From Paulinella micropora (lineage: Eukaryota; Cercozoa; Imbricatea; Euglyphida): a DNA stretch of 64,000 bases. This document shows positions 50,924 through 60,976 of this stretch, in pieces. A model generated the notes under the pieces. The model was not told the origin of the DNA and did not search any database. It was given only the letters and a program-made list of their open reading frames with translations. Position 1 is the stretch's first letter. Each line of letters starts with the position of its first letter. The stretch is from contig BJOX01000126.1 of assembly GCA_009731375.1 (NCBI GenBank), positions 279,453-343,452 of the forward strand, read 5' to 3'. The translations under genes were made by a program, and so were the position numbers.

Positions 50924-51225
50924 CCCCCCCCCCCCCTCTCTCTCTCTCTCTCTTGAAATAGTAAGTGTTTCACAATTTCTTATCTCATCTATGAATTTAT
51001 CTTGGTCTTTTTTTCCTCTGTGTCACACGTGGAGATGCACGCTTACTACCGCACGCGACCACTGGCACACAGGCATCATATAAAACACAGTTTCAAAAAC
51101 TGCAGAAAAGCCATACCAGTTCACAAACTGCATAAGCGCATGGCACAGATGCGAAGAGAGAGAGAGAGAAACCGAATTAGTGTCTTGTTTTGGTTCTGGT
51201 TTAACCTCGTTTGTATGTGTGTTAG

Positions 51226-51423
51226 TGATCCCAACAAGGGTTGCAAGTTCACTCCCATCTACTGCAACGACCACAACAAGTGCACTGCCGACAGCTGTGA
51301 TGGCGCTACTGGCTGTGTTTTTGAGCCGCTTGCTTGTAATGACGGGAACGTCTGCACGAAAGACAGCTGCGATCCAACTGTTGGCTGCGTGTTCGAGCCC
51401 TTGTACTGTGACGACCAGAATCG
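51226..51423 (+). CDS. Cys-repeat exon 22 (198 bases)
   Basis: Largest repeat exon: three repeat units without an intron. Starts DPNKGCKFTPIYCNDHNKC and ends CDDQN with the Arg codon split (CG|A), phase 2. It suggests intron loss or an older uninterrupted block. Confidence 0.85.
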
Positions 51424-51807
51424 GTGACATTCCTTTTCCCCTTCATTGCCCATCAGAGCAGAAGACAAAAAACCTAGATAGACTGGGTTTTGCACTTGTC
51501 TGCTTGCCCAAGTATCCGATATCCTTGCGTCTGTCTCTTGTAATGTCGCTTTGTGCATTTGCTGTTGGTAATTGAACACAGAATACGTATGGAAGTGATA
51601 TCTTATATATGTGTATGTATCCTGCCAAAACCAAGTTTGGATAAGAATGCTCTTGAACTGAGTCTCAAATACATCAGATTTATGCGGTCGGGGAACACAT
51701 TGTAGTTGATCCAAATGCAAAACACGCTATCTTTGGTGGGAAGACAGGCATTCTGGATGCGAGATAATTAAATTTGCTTTTGATGTTTGTATGGGTTGCA
51801 CATGCAG

Positions 51808-51911
51808 ATGCACTGCTGACTACTGCGATCCGTTGAAGGGTTGTGTGTTCACGCCGCTCTACTGCAATGACGACAACAAGTGCACCGTTGACTCGTGCGA
51901 TCCCGCAACCG
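51808..51911 (+). CDS. Cys-repeat exon 23
   Basis: Acceptor ATGCAG; reads CTADYCDPLKGCVFTPLYC then NDDNKCTVDSCDPAT; phase 1 end at G|GTCGGT. Same 104-base layout as exon 10. Confidence 0.85.
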
Positions 51912-52119
51912 GTCGGTGCATGCCCCCAAAATCGAACGCACAATACATTACGTGCAGACACGCGTGATGGCACACTGGCTTGAACACGATTGGATTGCAT
52001 CAGGCTGGCACAGCTGTGTTCATAATTCAAGAAGAATGAACATAATTGCCCTTCAACACCTAACCATTACCGCATAACGACAAAGAAGAGTTGGGGGGGG
52101 GGGGGGGGGGGGCGGGGCT

Positions 52120-52129
52120 NNNNNNNNNN
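52120..52129. other. Short assembly gap (10 N) after a G-run
   Basis: About 20 G residues precede it. Confidence 0.95.
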
Positions 52130-52402
52130 ACTACTTTCAAGGCTTGTCAACAGTTGCATGCATTTCTTGGATTGACACATGCTTGAATTGCGCTAATACG
52201 CATGTAATTACCGAAGTTTCATTTTAGCACGTGTTACTAATGTTGGAAAGTATCTATTTTTATTGCGTAAAGTTGTCATAGTTTGCGCTGTTTTTCCCAG
52301 GGGTGGGAAAAGGGATGTAACATTACATGGTTGGGTTTGTAAATATTGGTCATTCCTAGTCTTGCGTACGACCTGCCGTGCATGGGTTGATTACTGAGCT
52401 AG

Positions 52403-52477
52403 GCTGTCAGTTCTACCCTGCAGTCGACTGCAATGACTACAACGATTGCACTCTCGATACGTGTGATCCGAAAACTG
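52403..52477 (+). CDS. Cys-repeat exon 24
   Basis: Acceptor GAGCTAG; reads CQFYPAVDCNDYNDCTLDTC then DPKT; one extra residue before the second Cys; phase 1 to phase 1. The next intron contains about 190 bases of nearly pure T. Confidence 0.8.
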
Positions 52478-52495
52478 GTCATTCAACGCATGTTT

Positions 52496-52676
<181 letters not shown>

Positions 52677-52889
52677 TATGGTTTTCTTTTTTCAGAGGAT
52701 ACACTTGACGCTGAAACGGATAAGTCATGGAGCTTTATTTAGTAGGGCTTGATGTTCTTGCACCTTGCAAAACTTGCCTCGCCTGGCATTTTGACGCAAA
52801 AATTTTGCAACGTATCGAGAATATGAATGCACATCAAGTTGCACGTGCGCGTATATGAATGCAAGGGGTGGCTATGCGTGTGCTTGCAG

Positions 52890-53260
52890 GATACTGCACG
52901 TACACACCGATCGTCGGCTGCGGCTACGAATATACGAGCGGTTACGGCAACGGTTACAGTAACAATATGAACAAGGCAGCAATTGCAGGGTATACTCTCA
53001 GTGGGAACTACGGGCCTGGCATGAGTTTGGAGCAGATGCAGTTCGAGTGCAACAGGCTGGAAAGCGGTATCCAAGTCGCATGGGTTTGGACGGCGGACGC
53101 CACTGCAGCACTGCAAGAAGTTGCTTCATTTGCACGGCGGCTGGCCAAGGCCCAGATCGAGACCTGGGCCCAGCAGTCCGGCAAGAACCCGCGAGTGATC
53201 GACTTGGCGTTCTACAGCCAGTCCAGGTCTATCTTCTGCTCGGCCTCGCGGTTCTGTTAA
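52890..53260 (+). CDS. Terminal exon: last Cys-repeat half and unique C-terminus
   Basis: Acceptor CTTGCAG, phase 1; ends with TAA at 53258-53260. Starts YCTYTPIVGCGYEYTSGYGN, closing the repeat array, then about 100 residues unique to this gene with an amphipathic Ala/Gln/Arg-rich helix (EVASFARRLAKAQIETWAQQ) and two closing Cys residues in the last ten. I do not recognise the domain. There is no hydrophobic anchor, so the product appears soluble or secreted. Confidence 0.85.
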
Positions 53261-53744
53261 GACCATCCTGTACAGTTGCTTACCGACCGTTTTCCTCTTC
53301 TGGTGGCTTTTGCATATGTTCTGATACATATCAGTCCGGCAGTACTTTTGTCGGTTAAGATCAGAAAGGTATTATTTATTGCAAGCCGGGGTCTATATCC
53401 ACTCAATGAGAGTCCAAGCACTCTGAGAATAACCTAATCTTCCTCTACAAAAAGAGAGGAAACCAGTATGGTGGGAAAATGTAGGAGACTATCAGAGCCA
53501 AGCAACAAAAAGGAAACAGAGACATATGTAGTTAGCTGTCCATCAAAAGTCTAATAAATGACCGTTTATTTTTCACTTTATTTCAATGTACTATTTAATT
53601 TATTTAAGTGATTACTTTGAATTCTACATAAAAGAAAATAATCTAGGTATGTTCGTTCCTGCGTAGTAAGCATTCTTGCATCTAACCAGTAACTTTTTAC
53701 CTAGTCCCTCCGGCCCGCATTTTTTGAGAGTGAAGTTTCACGAT
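53261..53744. other. 3' flank of the host gene
   Basis: AT-rich. AATAAA-like text (TCTAATAAATGACCG at about 53550) could serve polyadenylation; otherwise nothing recognised before the copia LTR. Confidence 0.35.
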
Positions 53745-54037
53745 CAAAGTAATCTATCACTCAAACGCAGAGTTTAGTGAAGCTACCCCGCTAAGGGTAA
53801 AGAATAACAGAAGAAAAGACTTTTAATGACTTTGGGTCACACAAAATGTGGTGACCTTAACAGAATGAAAATACTCGTTTGATTCTAGGCATTCCAGACT
53901 ATGATTCGCGAATACTCTAGAAAGTGTCCTTGTCAGTAATAAAGGTATTAATAACTGTCCTGCCTATGACTAAGACTATCCAAATTACCGGTAAATTGTC
54001 TAGGTGGAGTAACGGGTATTAATAGTACATTACAACG
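53745..54037 (-). repeat. Copia 3' LTR
   Basis: 293 bases, from CAAAGTAATCTATCACTCAA to CATTACAACG on the plus strand; matches 60976-61280. Confidence 0.9.
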
Positions 54038-54046
54038 CTCCCCCTT
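54038..54046 (-). other. Copia polypurine tract
   Basis: Minus strand AAGGGGGAG directly before the 3' LTR; the expected second-strand primer. Confidence 0.75.
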
Positions 54047-54484
54047 AGTCGCAAGTCATAGGCTATATTAGTGTGTAAATATGAAAAAAAATATTGTTGA
54101 GGATCAGTTATGTGTTACCCGAAGGTTAAATATCAACTCCCATTTACATCACATCCTCTATGTATATATATATGTGGTCATGCAGTAACATGTATGAAGT
54201 ATGTATGTGTTCAAAAATTTGCAAGCGCTTCCCGTAGAGAGTAGCAAAATAAAAAAAAATTTAGATTTCCTATTCTAGGACAGAAAGAATGATAGAAAGA
54301 ATTTAAATTGCTAAGTTAGCCAGGGAAAGCCTCGCGGCTGCCGGCCTCGCGTGGCAGTCGGCTACCCAGCATCGGCTCGACGGCTCTTGACCCCTGCGCA
54401 AACAAAGCTGCTGCAACAAGCAACAAACTGCACAAAACACTCAAAGCAAATATAGGTGAGTGGACCGTGACGCAAATCCCAAAA
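54047..54484. other. Copia 3' untranslated region
   Basis: Noncoding between the pol stop and the polypurine tract; no other feature seen. Confidence 0.5.
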
Positions 54485-57400
54485 TTACTTGAGCTTTACA
54501 GTAAATTTGTTAAGTAAATACTCGAATTGTTCTTTCGGTAAATATTTTGTCATTACATCACCTATCTGCTTCTTCGTACCTACTTTTACAAACTTAATCT
54601 CACCGTCTCTCTGTAGGTGGTGCATAAAGTGTAATTCTAAAGGTAAGTGTTTAGTTCTATTACCTGACATACCCCTCTCTGCCGCTAAGACTGTTTGAGA
54701 GTTATCCTCGAATAATTCTATCGGGCTCTTTTGGGCTATGTTTAGTTCTTGTGTAATGTGTTTTAGTGCAAGTCCCTCTCTAATGCACTCAGTTGCTGCA
54801 AATATTTCAGCATCATTGGAACTCAGGGCGATGCGACTCTGTCGCTTTGATAACCATGCAACTGGATCGCTGCCCCATAGGATCACGAATCCAGTGCGGG
54901 ACTTCCCTGTTTTCTTACAAACTTTGTGAGCCGCGTCGGGCCACATGGAAAGTTTTGGATAGGTTTGCCCTTCTTGCTCTGACTTAGGCTCATGGTAAGC
55001 TAAACCTCGATAAGAGTTAACTAAATAACGAAAGATTCTGCCTAACATCGCATAAGTTATTCCCTTATCGATAGTTTGCATGACACTTGCCGAATTTAGT
55101 GCTTGTTCTATATCGGGTCTTGTCATCTTTGCGAGAAATAGCAAACGACCAACTAGACTAGGAATTGAAAATTTTCGCAAGCTAGCTGATTCCGACATCG
55201 GTTCCGTGAAATGTTCTTGCGCTGGAGTACTAACGGGTTTAGCAGAATCGTAGCCTACCTCTTTTAGTATCTGCTGCTGATATTTTCGCTGATGCAAAAT
55301 TATTTTCCCGTTCGATTGCTCTATCTCTATTCCTTTGAATTCACGGGCAATACCGAGTCTTTTGAGCGGGAAATGTTTTTCTAATGCGGACGCAAAACGC
55401 TCATATGCTTGTTTGTTTGGTGCGGTGAACAACAAGTCATCAACATGAGATATCCCTACTATCGCCTCTCTCAAAGCTTTATCATTTTCTACAAACATAC
55501 ATAAGTCTGAATCTAGCAACCTAAAACCTAGCTCCTCTAACTTGGGTGCTAATATCTCATACCATCTTCTTCCTGCCTGTGGTGCACCATATAAAGCACC
55601 ATCTATACGCCATATCATCCCCTCATGCCCTTCTCTGTCTACACTCTCTGGCGCATATGCATAAACAGGGTCATTCATACGAGCATTTAGGTATGCATTT
55701 TTAAAATCTATGCCGTATAGTTTGTGTTTGTGCCAGGCAGCTAGTTTGGCGAGAAATAAAAGTGAATGGTGCGCGGCGCAAGGAACAAAGAGCTGATCTG
55801 GGTTATAGCTAACACCGGGTTCTAACATATCTCCCCGTAAAGCTAAACGAGACTTTATGAACTTTTTCCCGTTCTCATCTAACTTTACTTTGTGAACCCA
55901 TGTCAATCTAACTATCTTACTAACTCCTGCCTTGCTTGCCTCCTTATGGGGTACCCATGTGTATGTGTTAAAGGATTGAAGAGCTTTTAGCTCTGTTTTC
56001 ATACCCTCTAAAACATCTTTAGCTGTCAAACCTTCCTCTATGACATCTTTGGGTACTCTGATATCTACATACAAATAAAAATCACGAATCTCATCTGCCA
56101 CCATACGGTCATCGCATAAAAACATATTAGCGGGACTTTGTAACGGGTATTCGGGATCTTTCACGGAGTATTTGAGGATTTCCGAATTCAACATCCGTTC
56201 TTCTTCGTCCTCAAACTTAACTATGTGGGTGGGCTGAGGTCTGTCTCTTACTACGAGTCTATCTCTGGGGTCACTCACTCTGCTGACTACCCCTACTCGT
56301 ACTATGCTCTCCCATCCCTCACCGTACTTTTTCTTCGCCCATCCATCTCCCCATGCACGCGCGGGCACTCTTACTACCTTACCTATTAGCTCTTGAGCCT
56401 CTCTCTTTTCTCTCTTGGGCTCATTGCTAGGGGTAAATCTCTCTACTGCCTTGCGCTGCCTTTTACCGGGGATTATGTTACTCTCCGTTACTCTCTGACT
56501 CTGCTCCCACGTTAATCCCTTAGATGGTGGTGATTTTTCTTCGTATGCTCTTCTTTCATGTATTTTTAGTGGATCTGTTGGATCTTGTTCATTTGTATGC
56601 TCTTGTGGCTTGATCTTGTGCTCTGGGGGTAATTGTTGTGGATAATGTGGCTCTGGACTTGTGTGTAGGCGTGTATGTTTGTGATCCAATGTATTCTTCT
56701 CCACATGCTCGTTTTCATGCTCATTCTCATTCGCATCGATATCAACATTCTCTGTCTCCCCCTCAACTTCGTCAAAGTGTGTTGTTGGGTGGTCGTTGTT
56801 GACGTTGTGCGGTGACTTAGGTGATTGAGGTGGTGATTGGGGTGGTGATTGGGGTGGTGACGCTTGTGGAGATGTGTGTGGTTGCTCGCTCTCATTCTCA
56901 TTCTCCCCCTCAGAGTCATCATTATCCCACGACACTAGTTTAGGAGGATGAGCTTGTTTACCGATTTTGTGAATATTAAATCTCACATCTCTCACTCCGG
57001 AAATTATCTTCTTACCATCCCATACGCGGTATAGTTCCCGAAATAGATCATATCCTACTAGCATCACCTTTTTCCCTCTGTACTCTCCCTTCCGCACTTT
57101 AGTCTTAGGTATATGTAACACACCCATACATCCTATTGGTTTTAAATGAAAGAGTGTTGGTTTTCTACCTAACAGCTGCTCATAAGGCGAAATTCCTTTG
57201 CGTTCCCCGTGAATTGCCGGTAGTATGTTGTGAATGGTTGTTGCTGCGTGTTCTAATTCTGCCCAGAATTGCGGCGGTAATTTAGCGTGATATCTCATTG
57301 CTCGTGCAGGCCCCGCCGTAATATCATTCACTTTTTCCGCAATAGGATTCCCGTCTTTATCGTTTGTCGCGGAGGTTTTCCAAATAAAGCGAATATTTTT

Positions 57401-57979
57401 CCACCACTTAATGACTTCCTCCGGAATATGGAATTCTTGATCTGCGCGAATTTCCTTTACTTTGTTTCCTGTCTGTCTCTCATAAAAGGCTACAGCTTGT
57501 TTTAAGCAATCTACAAACTCATTCTTATGGGCTAAATAAAAGTCAAGAATGAACAGTGAGTAGTCGTCGGTGACCGAAAATTTATACCGTTTACCACCTA
57601 TTGATCTAGTTGCCCACGGTCCTGATGTGTCTATGTGTAGAATTATACCTGGCTTTTGGGCTCTTTCTATTGTATTAACTGCAAAACGTGGCAAACGTTT
57701 AGACTTTCCTATCATGCAAGATTCGCAAAATCTCACATCGCTCTCGTCACCAACTAACTTAATGTTCAAAATTTTTGCCAATAGGCGCATCTTTGTTAAC
57801 CCATAATGCCCACAGGCATAGTGAAAAAGCTTGATTCCTATCTTTCTAGGTTTGTCTGACTTTCTGGGGTAAGCTTCATATAATACTATATCTACGTGTA
57901 ATTCTTTCTCTCTCTTATTTACTTCATGCTTACTTGTCTCGTTTTTGTTCTCATTTGTGGGGCTTCCCTCCCCTTCTAC
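54485..57979 (-). CDS. Copia pol: integrase, reverse transcriptase, RNase H
   Basis: First ATG at 57790 (1,101 codons), but the frame is open upstream to 57979 and includes LFHYACGHYGLTKM, the GAG-pre-integrase region with the zinc-finger His pair that pairs with CESC; so translation should enter by frameshift from gag. Integrase: Asp in LHIDTSGPW, Asp in RADQEF, Glu in PIAEKVN 35 residues later; the usual NGG after the second Asp is missing. RT: GIDFKNAYLNA and ISHVDDLLF, with His for the usual Tyr before VDD. RNase H: WPDAAHK, SSNDAEIFAATE, EDNSQT. Acidic, His/Pro-rich disordered linker between integrase and RT. Confidence 0.9.
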   Translation of the reverse strand, partial: VEGEGSPTNENKNETSKHEVNKREKELHVDIVLYEAYPRKSDKPRKIGIKLFHYACGHYGLTKMRLLAKILNIKLVGDESDVRFCESCMIGKSKRLPRFAVNTIERAQKPGIILHIDTSGPWATRSIGGKRYKFSVTDDYSLFILDFYLAHKNEFVDCLKQAVAFYERQTGNKVKEIRADQEFHIPEEVIKWWKNIRFIWKTSATNDKDGNPIAEKVNDITAGPARAMRYHAKLPPQFWAELEHAATTIHNILPAIHGERKGISPYEQLLGRKPTLFHLKPIGCMGVLHIPKTKVRKGEYRGKKVMLVGYDLFRELYRVWDGKKIISGVRDVRFNIHKIGKQAHPPKLVSWDNDDSEGENENESEQPHTSPQASPPQSPPQSPPQSPKSPHNVNNDHPTTHFDEVEGETENVDIDANENEHENEHVEKNTLDHKHTRLHTSPEPHYPQQLPPEHKIKPQEHTNEQDPTDPLKIHERRAYEEKSPPSKGLTWEQSQRVTESNIIPGKRQRKAVERFTPSNEPKREKREAQELIGKVVRVPARAWGDGWAKKKYGEGWESIVRVGVVSRVSDPRDRLVVRDRPQPTHIVKFEDEEERMLNSEILKYSVKDPEYPLQSPANMFLCDDRMVADEIRDFYLYVDIRVPKDVIEEGLTAKDVLEGMKTELKALQSFNTYTWVPHKEASKAGVSKIVRLTWVHKVKLDENGKKFIKSRLALRGDMLEPGVSYNPDQLFVPCAAHHSLLFLAKLAAWHKHKLYGIDFKNAYLNARMNDPVYAYAPESVDREGHEGMIWRIDGALYGAPQAGRRWYEILAPKLEELGFRLLDSDLCMFVENDKALREAIVGISHVDDLLFTAPNKQAYERFASALEKHFPLKRLGIAREFKGIEIEQSNGKIILHQRKYQQQILKEVGYDSAKPVSTPAQEHFTEPMSESASLRKFSIPSLVGRLLFLAKMTRPDIEQALNSASVMQTIDKGITYAMLGRIFRYLVNSYRGLAYHEPKSEQEGQTYPKLSMWPDAAHKVCKKTGKSRTGFVILWGSDPVAWLSKRQSRIALSSNDAEIFAATECIREGLALKHITQELNIAQKSPIELFEDNSQTVLAAERGMSGNRTKHLPLELHFMHHLQRDGEIKFVKVGTKKQIGDVMTKYLPKEQFEYLLNKFTVKLK

Positions 57980-60972
57980 CCCCTTGTTGCGAAAGGATCA
58001 TATCTTTCGTTGACTTTCAATGGTTCATCATATTCGTCATCCCATCTATATATCATACTCTTAGTTAATCTTCCCCTTACTAATATGTCACTCTCGTTAA
58101 TGTGGATGGGGTGTTTGAGTATTACTAACTGTCCGTTTTGGTGGATGACTGATCTGTTGTGTCTGTGGTCCATCTGTCCTGTAGAGACTATGCTAACTGG
58201 TAAGGTAGTGTCGAGTAACATCTTCTTTTCTACTGCTCTAGGCCTTCCTTTCCCATCTATCACAGTCAGCCTAGCTCTTCCTGACTTACTCAACTCCCTT
58301 TCTCCATTACCTGTCAGTAGTTCTACCGGGTCTATCTCATCGACATCCGTCAATCTGTCTTCTCTGCATGATATGTCTGTGCTTGCTCCACTATCCTGTA
58401 CTGTCATGTCTCTCTTTTTCATCACTCTTTTTCTCACATGTATCAGTACATGCTCTGTCTCTCCTTCTGTCTCTGTCTCTGTTTCTAGTTCACCCTCAGA
58501 GACTCCTCTACCCTCACCTTGTCCCTCTTCTGTGAGTTGTGGAGGTGTAGTGATGGGACTCTGTCTGACTGCTCTCTCCAAGTACACTCCTTCTATTGCT
58601 CTTACTATGTCAGTCAAAAAGTCATCTCTCTCTAGCTCGCCACTCACGACACGCATCACTTCTCCATTCATTCCCCTCACGCACTCATTCATCAACGTTT
58701 TAGCTATTTCATTTATATCTTTGAAGGTTATGACGGGAGGGTTGATGGGTTGCGTGTTTGTTGTCTGTGTTGGTGGGAGTGCTGTGATTGGTCTAGAACT
58801 AGAGATTTGGAGTTGTTGTGAGGTGGGACCTATTTGGTTGCCAAACTTGTTGACAGAAGTGGGCCCAAGTCGTTGCTCTCCCTCATCCACTCCACTCTCT
58901 TCTCTCCCTTCTCTGCTCTGGCCGGTCCGCTGACTAGAAAATGGATTATGTTTGCGTGGTTGTTGCGGAATATTTTGCGAGACTTGTGGACTTGTGGAAA
59001 TTTTGGTGTCACGTAAAGTTTCAAATTCCCCGAAAACGAGTCTTTGCGTAATTTTATGAGACTTTTCCAATGCCGCAGCTTTAAGACGTCGTTCGTCTGG
59101 GTAGTAAGGAGATTTGGGGGGACGCAACACGGGACTTACCGACAAATCCAACTCCGGATAATTTGGGTCTTGTGTGGCGTGATATCCGCAGTACCTCGCA
59201 TAAGATAATCGTTTCGCGTGATTTGCGTATATTCCTTTTCCTTTTGATTTTTCAACGGAAACATTACACGGTTTTTTGCGTCTGTTTATTCCGGCACATT
59301 TTGTGTCAGGCGTGACTCCGTAAGAACTCTCAAGCCTCAAAGGAGTTTCGTTAGGGTTAGGGGTGACTGGGGAACATCGTGGGGTGGCGGATACTAACCG
59401 CTCTTCCTTGCCTTCTCCCCGTAGTGAGGAGGGACCTCGTAGGGTGGCCGATACTAACCGCACTTCCCGTCCTTCTCCACTCTCACTATGTCTATTCCCT
59501 ACCCTAGGTGTAGTCTTTGTATCGTTCAAAAGGGCTTGGGGACTTGTAGATTTGTGATGAGGTGAGCTTGGTTGCTCGTCATCTCTTTCTCTTTCTTCCT
59601 CATCATCATCGCTCTTATCATAAGTGTTCCCCATATGGATTAAAGCAACGTTTGTATCAGAGTCACTTTGTTCGTCTTCGTTTTTGTCGTTGCCGGTTGT
59701 TATCAAAGTGAGTGCTTTCTTTTTCTTATGAAAGGGTTTCTTTTTGTTTTTGTAATTGTTCTTTTGTTCGTTCTTTTCTTGTTCCGTGCCTTTGTCTTCC
59801 GTTTGATTCCGTTTTAATTTTCCTTCTTTGCGGAACTTTTCCGAAATCACCGGACAATATCTCATGGTATGGCCTTTGGCATCACATCCGAAACACGTGA
59901 CTTTGAGCGTCCAGTTTGGAGCTGTCTTTGGTCCCGGTTTATTGTCTCCCCTTTTCCCTTTATTATCCATCAGGAGATTGGTCTCTTGCCGCTGCTTGCC
60001 ATCCCGAGATTTCTTGTTGTTGTCTTTGCGAATTTGAGTTTTTCTCTCACGGAAATTGTTACGTCTTTCTTTTTCTTCCCACATTAACCATCTTTCCCTA
60101 GATGCTTCGCATAGTTCCGAGAAATTTGGTCTTAGTCTGGCCGGGAGATCATAGTGGTCCACCTGAAATTTATCCCCGAAAGCTGGATGGTAGCGCAATT
60201 TCTTAAATAGCTTTCTCTTTGCTTCCTCATCGGAAAATGGCGCCCCACGTAAACTTTCAAGCTGGATTTTCTTTGCGAGAAATTCATTTAGCCAGTCTAC
60301 ATACCTCTGACCTGCCCTTGGTCTCGTTCTCTCAAACTCTTCCTCTAACATGTACCTACCTGCTCCGGAAATGCCTCCCCATTGATCTCTTACTACTATC
60401 AACTCTTCAATGGGTCCTTTCGTCTTCTGTGTTCGCAGGAAATTAGATACATTGTCTTTGGAAAAAGCCACAGACAGACATAACTGCAAAGTTTTCATCC
60501 TTTCATAATATTTCTTCTCTTTGCGGATAGCTGTCTTTCTTCTTGTGTGTTGTTTCATACTTTGTCTTTTCTTTTTCCTTGCTTCTTTCTCTTTCCACTC
60601 TCTCTTTTGTTCTGCTGTCATTTTATCCCAACCTTCTGGCTGTTTGATATCTTCTTTCTTTGTCTGGGGTCTCTGTCTTCCTCTCTGAGAGGTGTCTGAC
60701 TCTTCATCTTCCTCACTATCACTTATGGGCGTGTCGGGCTCTTCTAAGTCTTCTGCCGTCTTAGCCCTTGCTTCGTCGTAAGGAAAATCCCTTTTGGCTT
60801 TAGCTGGGTCGGCTAATGCCACAGATACCATCTCTGCCACGTGGACAGATATCCCCTGCATGTGCTTCTGAAACTTGCTTGACCAAGGCCAAAAGCTTTG
60901 GTCGTTGCCCTCGAATATGGGCACTTGACTCAATACGTGCTTTGGCACGCTTGCCTCCTTGACAAGGCTCAT
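57976..60972 (-). CDS. Copia gag and protease
   Basis: About 999 codons from ATG at 60972 to TAG at 57976-57978. The frame is open into the LTR, but 60972 is the first ATG. Order: gag with coiled Lys/Glu-rich segments; CCHC zinc knuckle CFGCDAKGHTMRYC near residue 365; Lys-rich and acidic disordered regions; protease active site VQDSGASTDIS near residue 860. Ends just before pol with GGGGG then TAG. Much longer than usual copia gag because of a disordered segment of about 400 residues between knuckle and protease. Confidence 0.9.
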   Translation of the reverse strand: MSLVKEASVPKHVLSQVPIFEGNDQSFWPWSSKFQKHMQGISVHVAEMVSVALADPAKAKRDFPYDEARAKTAEDLEEPDTPISDSEEDEESDTSQRGRQRPQTKKEDIKQPEGWDKMTAEQKREWKEKEARKKKRQSMKQHTRRKTAIRKEKKYYERMKTLQLCLSVAFSKDNVSNFLRTQKTKGPIEELIVVRDQWGGISGAGRYMLEEEFERTRPRAGQRYVDWLNEFLAKKIQLESLRGAPFSDEEAKRKLFKKLRYHPAFGDKFQVDHYDLPARLRPNFSELCEASRERWLMWEEKERRNNFRERKTQIRKDNNKKSRDGKQRQETNLLMDNKGKRGDNKPGPKTAPNWTLKVTCFGCDAKGHTMRYCPVISEKFRKEGKLKRNQTEDKGTEQEKNEQKNNYKNKKKPFHKKKKALTLITTGNDKNEDEQSDSDTNVALIHMGNTYDKSDDDEEERERDDEQPSSPHHKSTSPQALLNDTKTTPRVGNRHSESGEGREVRLVSATLRGPSSLRGEGKEERLVSATPRCSPVTPNPNETPLRLESSYGVTPDTKCAGINRRKKPCNVSVEKSKGKGIYANHAKRLSYARYCGYHATQDPNYPELDLSVSPVLRPPKSPYYPDERRLKAAALEKSHKITQRLVFGEFETLRDTKISTSPQVSQNIPQQPRKHNPFSSQRTGQSREGREESGVDEGEQRLGPTSVNKFGNQIGPTSQQLQISSSRPITALPPTQTTNTQPINPPVITFKDINEIAKTLMNECVRGMNGEVMRVVSGELERDDFLTDIVRAIEGVYLERAVRQSPITTPPQLTEEGQGEGRGVSEGELETETETEGETEHVLIHVRKRVMKKRDMTVQDSGASTDISCREDRLTDVDEIDPVELLTGNGERELSKSGRARLTVIDGKGRPRAVEKKMLLDTTLPVSIVSTGQMDHRHNRSVIHQNGQLVILKHPIHINESDILVRGRLTKSMIYRWDDEYDEPLKVNERYDPFATRG
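57979..57983 (-). promoter_or_regulatory. Candidate minus-one frameshift site between gag and pol
   Basis: Minus strand AGG GGG TAG: five G residues immediately before the gag stop. A one-base backward slip of the last GGG codon re-pairs perfectly and enters the pol frame (next codon GTA). Upstream, the pol frame is closed by TGA 18 bases earlier, so the shift must occur in this short window. Confidence 0.5.
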
Positions 60973-60976
60973 AACC
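60966..60976 (-). other. Copia primer binding site, half-tRNA type
   Basis: Minus strand GGTTATGAGCC, directly after the 5' LTR, is the complement of GGCTCATAACC, which is the anticodon stem-loop of eukaryotic initiator tRNA-Met (CTCATAA loop, CAT anticodon, GG/CC stem). Known: Drosophila copia is primed by a cleaved half of this tRNA. Confidence 0.75.
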
